Position numbers and translations under genes: made by a program. A DNA stretch of 8,702 bases from Candidatus Bipolaricaulota bacterium (GTDB taxonomy: Bacteria; Bipolaricaulota; Bipolaricaulia; Bipolaricaulales; Bipolaricaulaceae). The notes beneath the pieces were generated by a model. That model did no database searches and was not told the origin of the DNA. It was given only the letters and a program-made list of their open reading frames with translations. Each line of letters starts with the position of its first letter. Within the stretch, counting starts at the first letter, position 1. Below are positions 6,515 through 8,702 of this stretch, in pieces. The stretch covers positions 1-8,702 of the forward strand of contig JALVLL010000212.1 of NCBI GenBank assembly GCA_027027485.1, in the 5' to 3' direction.

Positions 6515-6527
6515 GATAAGTTTTGAC

Positions 6528-7232
6528 ATGAAAAATCTTGTGGCAGTAGCGATCATCCTTTCGCTTTGGGGCCTTGCCGGTATCGGAAGCGAGCTCTACG
6601 GCTTCTATTACGACCGATCCGCGGGGCAAGACTTGAGCGTGAACCTCCTCAACCCCACTACGGATCCGACCTATTACCTGGTCACCGCTTACGATGCTTA
6701 CGGGAACGCCCTTTGGCAAACGGACGGCACCCTGAACCCCTACGAGGGGGTCTTTTACACCCTGAGCGACTACATTGCGGCGGCGACCAATAATTGGGGC
6801 CTCGTGACGGTGGAATCCGGAGCGGAGCTGGTGATCGGACTGGAATACCTCCTGAACGGCGAGCTGATCTCCCTCGATGTGATCACACGGCCCGTACCCC
6901 AGGTCATGCCCGGCCTTCCCTACTGGCTCGGTGCCTATTATTCCCAGGCCGCTGCGGTGACCACCGGACTGGTGGTGATCAACCCCTGGAACACGCCGAC
7001 ATCGGTGATGGTGGAGATCTATGGACCCGACAGCGAGCTCCTCTACACCGCCACCGCGAACCTCGCTCCCCATGCGGCCGAGTTCCTGGACCTGGAGGAG
7101 GCCATCGGGAAAGGGGGGAGGATCTGGGGCTTGGTGGACGTGACTATGGGCGGCCAGAGTGTGATCTTGGCCCTGGAATACTACTACCGCGGGAAGCTCG
7201 AGGTCGAGAATGTGCTTACATCCTACTTCTGA
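6528..7232 (+). CDS. Unrecognised secreted protein made of two tandem domains of about 100 residues
   Basis: The 234-residue product begins with a signal peptide (MKNLVAVAIILSLWGLAGIGS, residues 1-21, one Lys then a hydrophobic core). The rest is two copies of one domain, about 24-123 and 134-233, that align at a constant offset of 110 residues for roughly 80 positions. Shared landmarks are GxYY (25-28/135-138), NP (42-43/152-153), Y55/Y165, LxP (69-71/179-181), F76/F186, WGLV (90-93/200-203), V-I then LEY (105-107/216-218), and GxL near the end. Identity is about 30% by eye. It is rich in Tyr, Trp, Val, Thr and Asn and nearly Cys-free, suggesting beta-sandwich domains outside the cytoplasm. 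I do not recognise the family. ATG 6528 is chosen because it starts the signal peptide; the upstream in-frame TTG at 6495 would spoil it. No Shine-Dalgarno precedes it, and a terminator follows, so it is probably monocistronic. Confidence 0.75.
   Translation: MKNLVAVAIILSLWGLAGIGSELYGFYYDRSAGQDLSVNLLNPTTDPTYYLVTAYDAYGNALWQTDGTLNPYEGVFYTLSDYIAAATNNWGLVTVESGAELVIGLEYLLNGELISLDVITRPVPQVMPGLPYWLGAYYSQAAAVTTGLVVINPWNTPTSVMVEIYGPDSELLYTATANLAPHAAEFLDLEEAIGKGGRIWGLVDVTMGGQSVILALEYYYRGKLEVENVLTSYF
6597..6896 (+). repeat. First copy of the duplicated protein domain
   Basis: Encodes residues 24-123 of the secreted protein and aligns with the second copy at 6927-7226. The DNA copies are well diverged, so the duplication is visible only at protein level and is not recent. 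Confidence 0.7.
6927..7226 (+). repeat. Second copy of the duplicated protein domain
   Basis: Encodes residues 134-233. Landmarks GAYY, NP, LAP, WGLV, LEY and G-K-L match GFYY, NP, LNP, WGLV, LEY and G-E-L of the first copy. A Pro-rich linker (about 122-131, PVPQVMPGLP) separates the two. Confidence 0.7.
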
Positions 7233-7255
7233 TCGAGAACCGAAGGCCATTTCAG

Positions 7256-7288
7256 AAGGGGGCCGGGTCGATTCCGGCCCTCTTTTTT
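7256..7288 (+). terminator. Intrinsic terminator after the secreted-protein gene
   Basis: GGGCCGG (7260-7266) pairs perfectly with CCGGCCC (7274-7280) around a seven-base loop. The stem extends outward by a G-T, a G-C and two A-T pairs and runs into six T (7283-7288). It lies 24 bases after the stop and is the clearest regulatory structure in the window. Confidence 0.9.
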
Positions 7289-7290
7289 CG

Positions 7291-7432
7291 CCTGTTTCTT
7301 ATCCCGAAGATTTGCTCCCTTGAACCCCGAGGGTCATCCGGGAGTGAAGTCCCACCGCACGGGAATAGCCTCATGCCTATAGGCTAAAAAGAGGTTAGTC
7401 TCGGATATCCTAGAGCTTGCGGGAATAACTCA
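7291..7432 (+). other. Spacer between the terminator and the hairpin upstream of formate-tetrahydrofolate ligase
   Basis: No gene, tRNA or convincing promoter is visible. Several short GC stems can form: GGGA/TCCC at 7340-7353, CCC/GGG at 7351-7363, and TAGCCT/AGGCTA at 7366-7386 with the palindrome GCCTATAGGC inside. TATCCT at 7406-7411 fits a loose -10 but lacks a -35. I compared it from memory with the THF and ZTP (pfl) riboswitch consensuses, which would suit the downstream gene, and neither fits. Confidence 0.3.
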
Positions 7433-7481
7433 GTGATGGGTGACGCGGCCGCTTCCAAAGGGACAGCCCGTCACTCATCAC
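7433..7481 (+). repeat. Inverted repeat of 13 bp upstream of formate-tetrahydrofolate ligase
   Basis: GTGATGGGTGACG (7433-7445) pairs with CGTCACTCATCAC (7469-7481), perfect apart from one G-T pair. Inside, GGC/GCC and TCC/GGA can extend the stem. The loop region contains GCGGCCGC. No T-run follows, so it is not an intrinsic terminator. It ends 20 bases before the Shine-Dalgarno sequence and could affect mRNA stability or translation. Confidence 0.6.
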
Positions 7482-7501
7482 CGATCATCCATCACCCGGA
7501 T

Positions 7502-7508
7502 AAGGAGG
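7502..7508 (+). promoter_or_regulatory. Shine-Dalgarno sequence for formate-tetrahydrofolate ligase
   Basis: AAGGAGG stands five bases before GTG 7514. The in-frame GTG at 7508 is joined to the element, so 7514 is preferred. Confidence 0.6.
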
Positions 7509-7513
7509 TGGAG

Positions 7514-8702
7514 GTGCCGTACGATCCGACGAGGCTCGCCGACTGGGAGATCGCGGCGGAGGCGGAAAAGCACATGCCCACCCCCGAGGAGTGGGCGGAA
7601 AGGCTCGGGCTCAAGAAAGAAGAGATCATCCCCTACGGGAGGATAGCCAAGCTCGACTACCCCAAGATCTACGAGCGCCTGAAGGACCGTCCCAACGGGA
7701 AATACATCGAGATCACCGCCATCACCCCCACGCCCTTGGGGGAGGGGAAGACCACCACCACCCTAGGCCTCATCGAAGGGCTGGCCAAACGGGGGAAGAA
7801 CGTGGGGGGGTGCATCCGCCAGCCCTCCGCCGGCCCCACCTTCAACATAAAGGGCACCGCCGCCGGGGGCGGAAACGCCCTCCTCATCCCCATGACCGAG
7901 TTCACCCTGGGTTTGACCGGGGATATCGACGCCATCACCAACGCCCACAACCTCGCCATGGTGGCCATCACCGCCCGGCTCCAACACGAGTTCAACTATA
8001 CCGATGAGCAACTGGCGAAACGGGGCCTAAAGCGCCTGGACATCGACCCAAGAAGGGTGGAGTGGCGCTGGGCCATGGACTTCTGCGCCCAGGCCCTGCG
8101 CCGGATCGTCATCGGCCTCGGGGGCAAGATGGACGGCTTCATGATGGAATCGGGGTTCCAGATCTCGGTCTCCTCGGAGCTCATGGCGATCCTCTCCATC
8201 GTCAAGGACCTCAAAGATCTCCGGGAGCGGATCGGGAGGATCACCCTGGCCTACGACAAGCGCGGGAACCCCATAACGGCCGAGGACCTCGAGGTGGCCG
8301 GGGCCATGGTGGCCTGGATGCGGAACACCATCAACCCCACCCTCTGCTCCACCGTGGAGTACCAACCGGTGTTGGTGCACGCCGGGCCCTTCGCCAACAT
8401 CGCCATCGGGCAGTCCTCGGTGATCGGGGATCTTTTGGGTCTTAAGCTCTTCGACTACCACGTGACCGAGTCCGGCTTCGGGGCCGATATCGGGTTCGAG
8501 AAGTTCTGGAACGTGAAATGCCGCATAAGCGGCCTCACCCCCAACGTCTCGGTGATCGTCTGCACCATCCGGGCTTTGAAGATGCACGGCGGCGGCCCCA
8601 GGGTGGTGCCGGGAAGGCCCCTGGCCAAGGAGTACCAGGAGGAGAACCTTGAACTCGTGGAGAAGGGGATCCCCAACCTCCTCCACCACATCGAGACGGT
8701 GA
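7514..8702 (+). CDS. fhs: Formate-tetrahydrofolate ligase, N-terminal 396 residues (3' end outside window)
   Basis: The enzyme makes 10-formyl-THF from formate, THF and ATP, feeding one-carbon metabolism and the methyl branch of the Wood-Ljungdahl pathway. The frame is open from GTG 7514 to the last base. The ATP-binding loop TPTPLGEGKTTT (71-82, Lys79) is intact. RQPSAGPTFNIKG (102-114) followed by TAAGGG, LTGDIDAITNAHN, and ESGFGADIGFEKFWNVKCR are family blocks. Several differ from the Moorella/E. coli-type wording (there REPSLGP and FGIKGGAAGGGY), and a segment with HEFNYTDEQLAKRGLKRLDIDP sits after the AHN block. This fits a longer subfamily that I recall from anaerobes such as Smithella- and Dehalococcoidia-type bacteria, so the full protein is probably slightly longer than the usual 556 residues. 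No other Wood-Ljungdahl gene is visible, so acetogenesis cannot be claimed from this window. Confidence 0.95.
   Translation, partial: MPYDPTRLADWEIAAEAEKHMPTPEEWAERLGLKKEEIIPYGRIAKLDYPKIYERLKDRPNGKYIEITAITPTPLGEGKTTTTLGLIEGLAKRGKNVGGCIRQPSAGPTFNIKGTAAGGGNALLIPMTEFTLGLTGDIDAITNAHNLAMVAITARLQHEFNYTDEQLAKRGLKRLDIDPRRVEWRWAMDFCAQALRRIVIGLGGKMDGFMMESGFQISVSSELMAILSIVKDLKDLRERIGRITLAYDKRGNPITAEDLEVAGAMVAWMRNTINPTLCSTVEYQPVLVHAGPFANIAIGQSSVIGDLLGLKLFDYHVTESGFGADIGFEKFWNVKCRISGLTPNVSVIVCTIRALKMHGGGPRVVPGRPLAKEYQEENLELVEKGIPNLLHHIETV

Noticed and set aside
7366..7391. TAGCCT/AGGCTA hairpin followed by AAAAA, considered as a terminator
   Set aside because: The tract is A on the + strand, and the minus-strand orientation has no T-run on the correct side, so it terminates neither strand.
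6394..7410. GGATATCC at 6394 and 7403, and TTATCCCGA at 6428 and 7299, shared by the two spacers, considered as a common operator
   Set aside because: Sharing an 8- or 9-base word between spacers of 156 and 281 bases is close to chance expectation, and the order of the two words is reversed between the spacers.
7320..7432. A THF or ZTP (pfl) riboswitch before fhs
   Set aside because: The gene context fits, but the conserved blocks of neither class could be found.

Overview
The window is a GC-rich (roughly 60-65% by eye), gene-dense bacterial segment in which every convincing gene lies on the + strand. It holds nine protein genes. The first is cut by the left edge and the last by the right edge. 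I saw no tRNA, rRNA, insertion sequence or CRISPR array. GC-rich codons, a bacterial Clp/trigger-factor set, an Uma2-family protein and a long-form formate-tetrahydrofolate ligase would fit a deep-branching, possibly thermophilic and acetogen-like bacterium such as Ca. Bipolaricaulota or Chloroflexi relatives. That placement is only a guess; nothing here is diagnostic.

Region 1 (1-1192): the C-terminal part of an NFACT/RqcH-type ribosome quality control protein overlaps a small site-2-type membrane metalloprotease. Region 2 (1216-4560): a -10-like TATAAT lies nine bases before the ATG of trigger factor, suggesting a leaderless mRNA. It starts a tightly packed run: trigger factor, clpP, a zinc alcohol dehydrogenase and an Uma2-family nuclease-fold protein. 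Protein folding and proteolysis genes therefore fill the first 2.9 kb. The clpX gene often found after clpP is absent, and metabolic and accessory genes take its place. ClpP carries a loop insertion and an unusual N-terminus, and trigger factor has a much reduced PPIase domain.

Region 3 (4561-6371): a short spacer with a weak terminator-like element is followed by a translationally coupled pair, a flavin-reductase-fold protein and a class V PLP-dependent enzyme. Region 4 (6372-7290): a 156-base spacer with riboswitch-like architecture (an 8-bp closing stem followed by a T-run) precedes a secreted protein that I do not recognise. That protein is built from two tandem copies of a domain of about 100 residues, and a strong intrinsic terminator ends the unit. 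Region 5 (7291-8702): a spacer with several possible hairpins, including a 13-bp stem made of short degenerate repeats, leads to the 5' two thirds of formate-tetrahydrofolate ligase.

Three genes share nearly the same start context, GGAGGTGRRGGTG, in which the Shine-Dalgarno sequence itself contains an in-frame GTG six bases before the probable start. The most novel-looking items are the duplicated secreted protein with its leader and the modified ClpP/trigger-factor pair. No recognised defence system or mobile element is visible.
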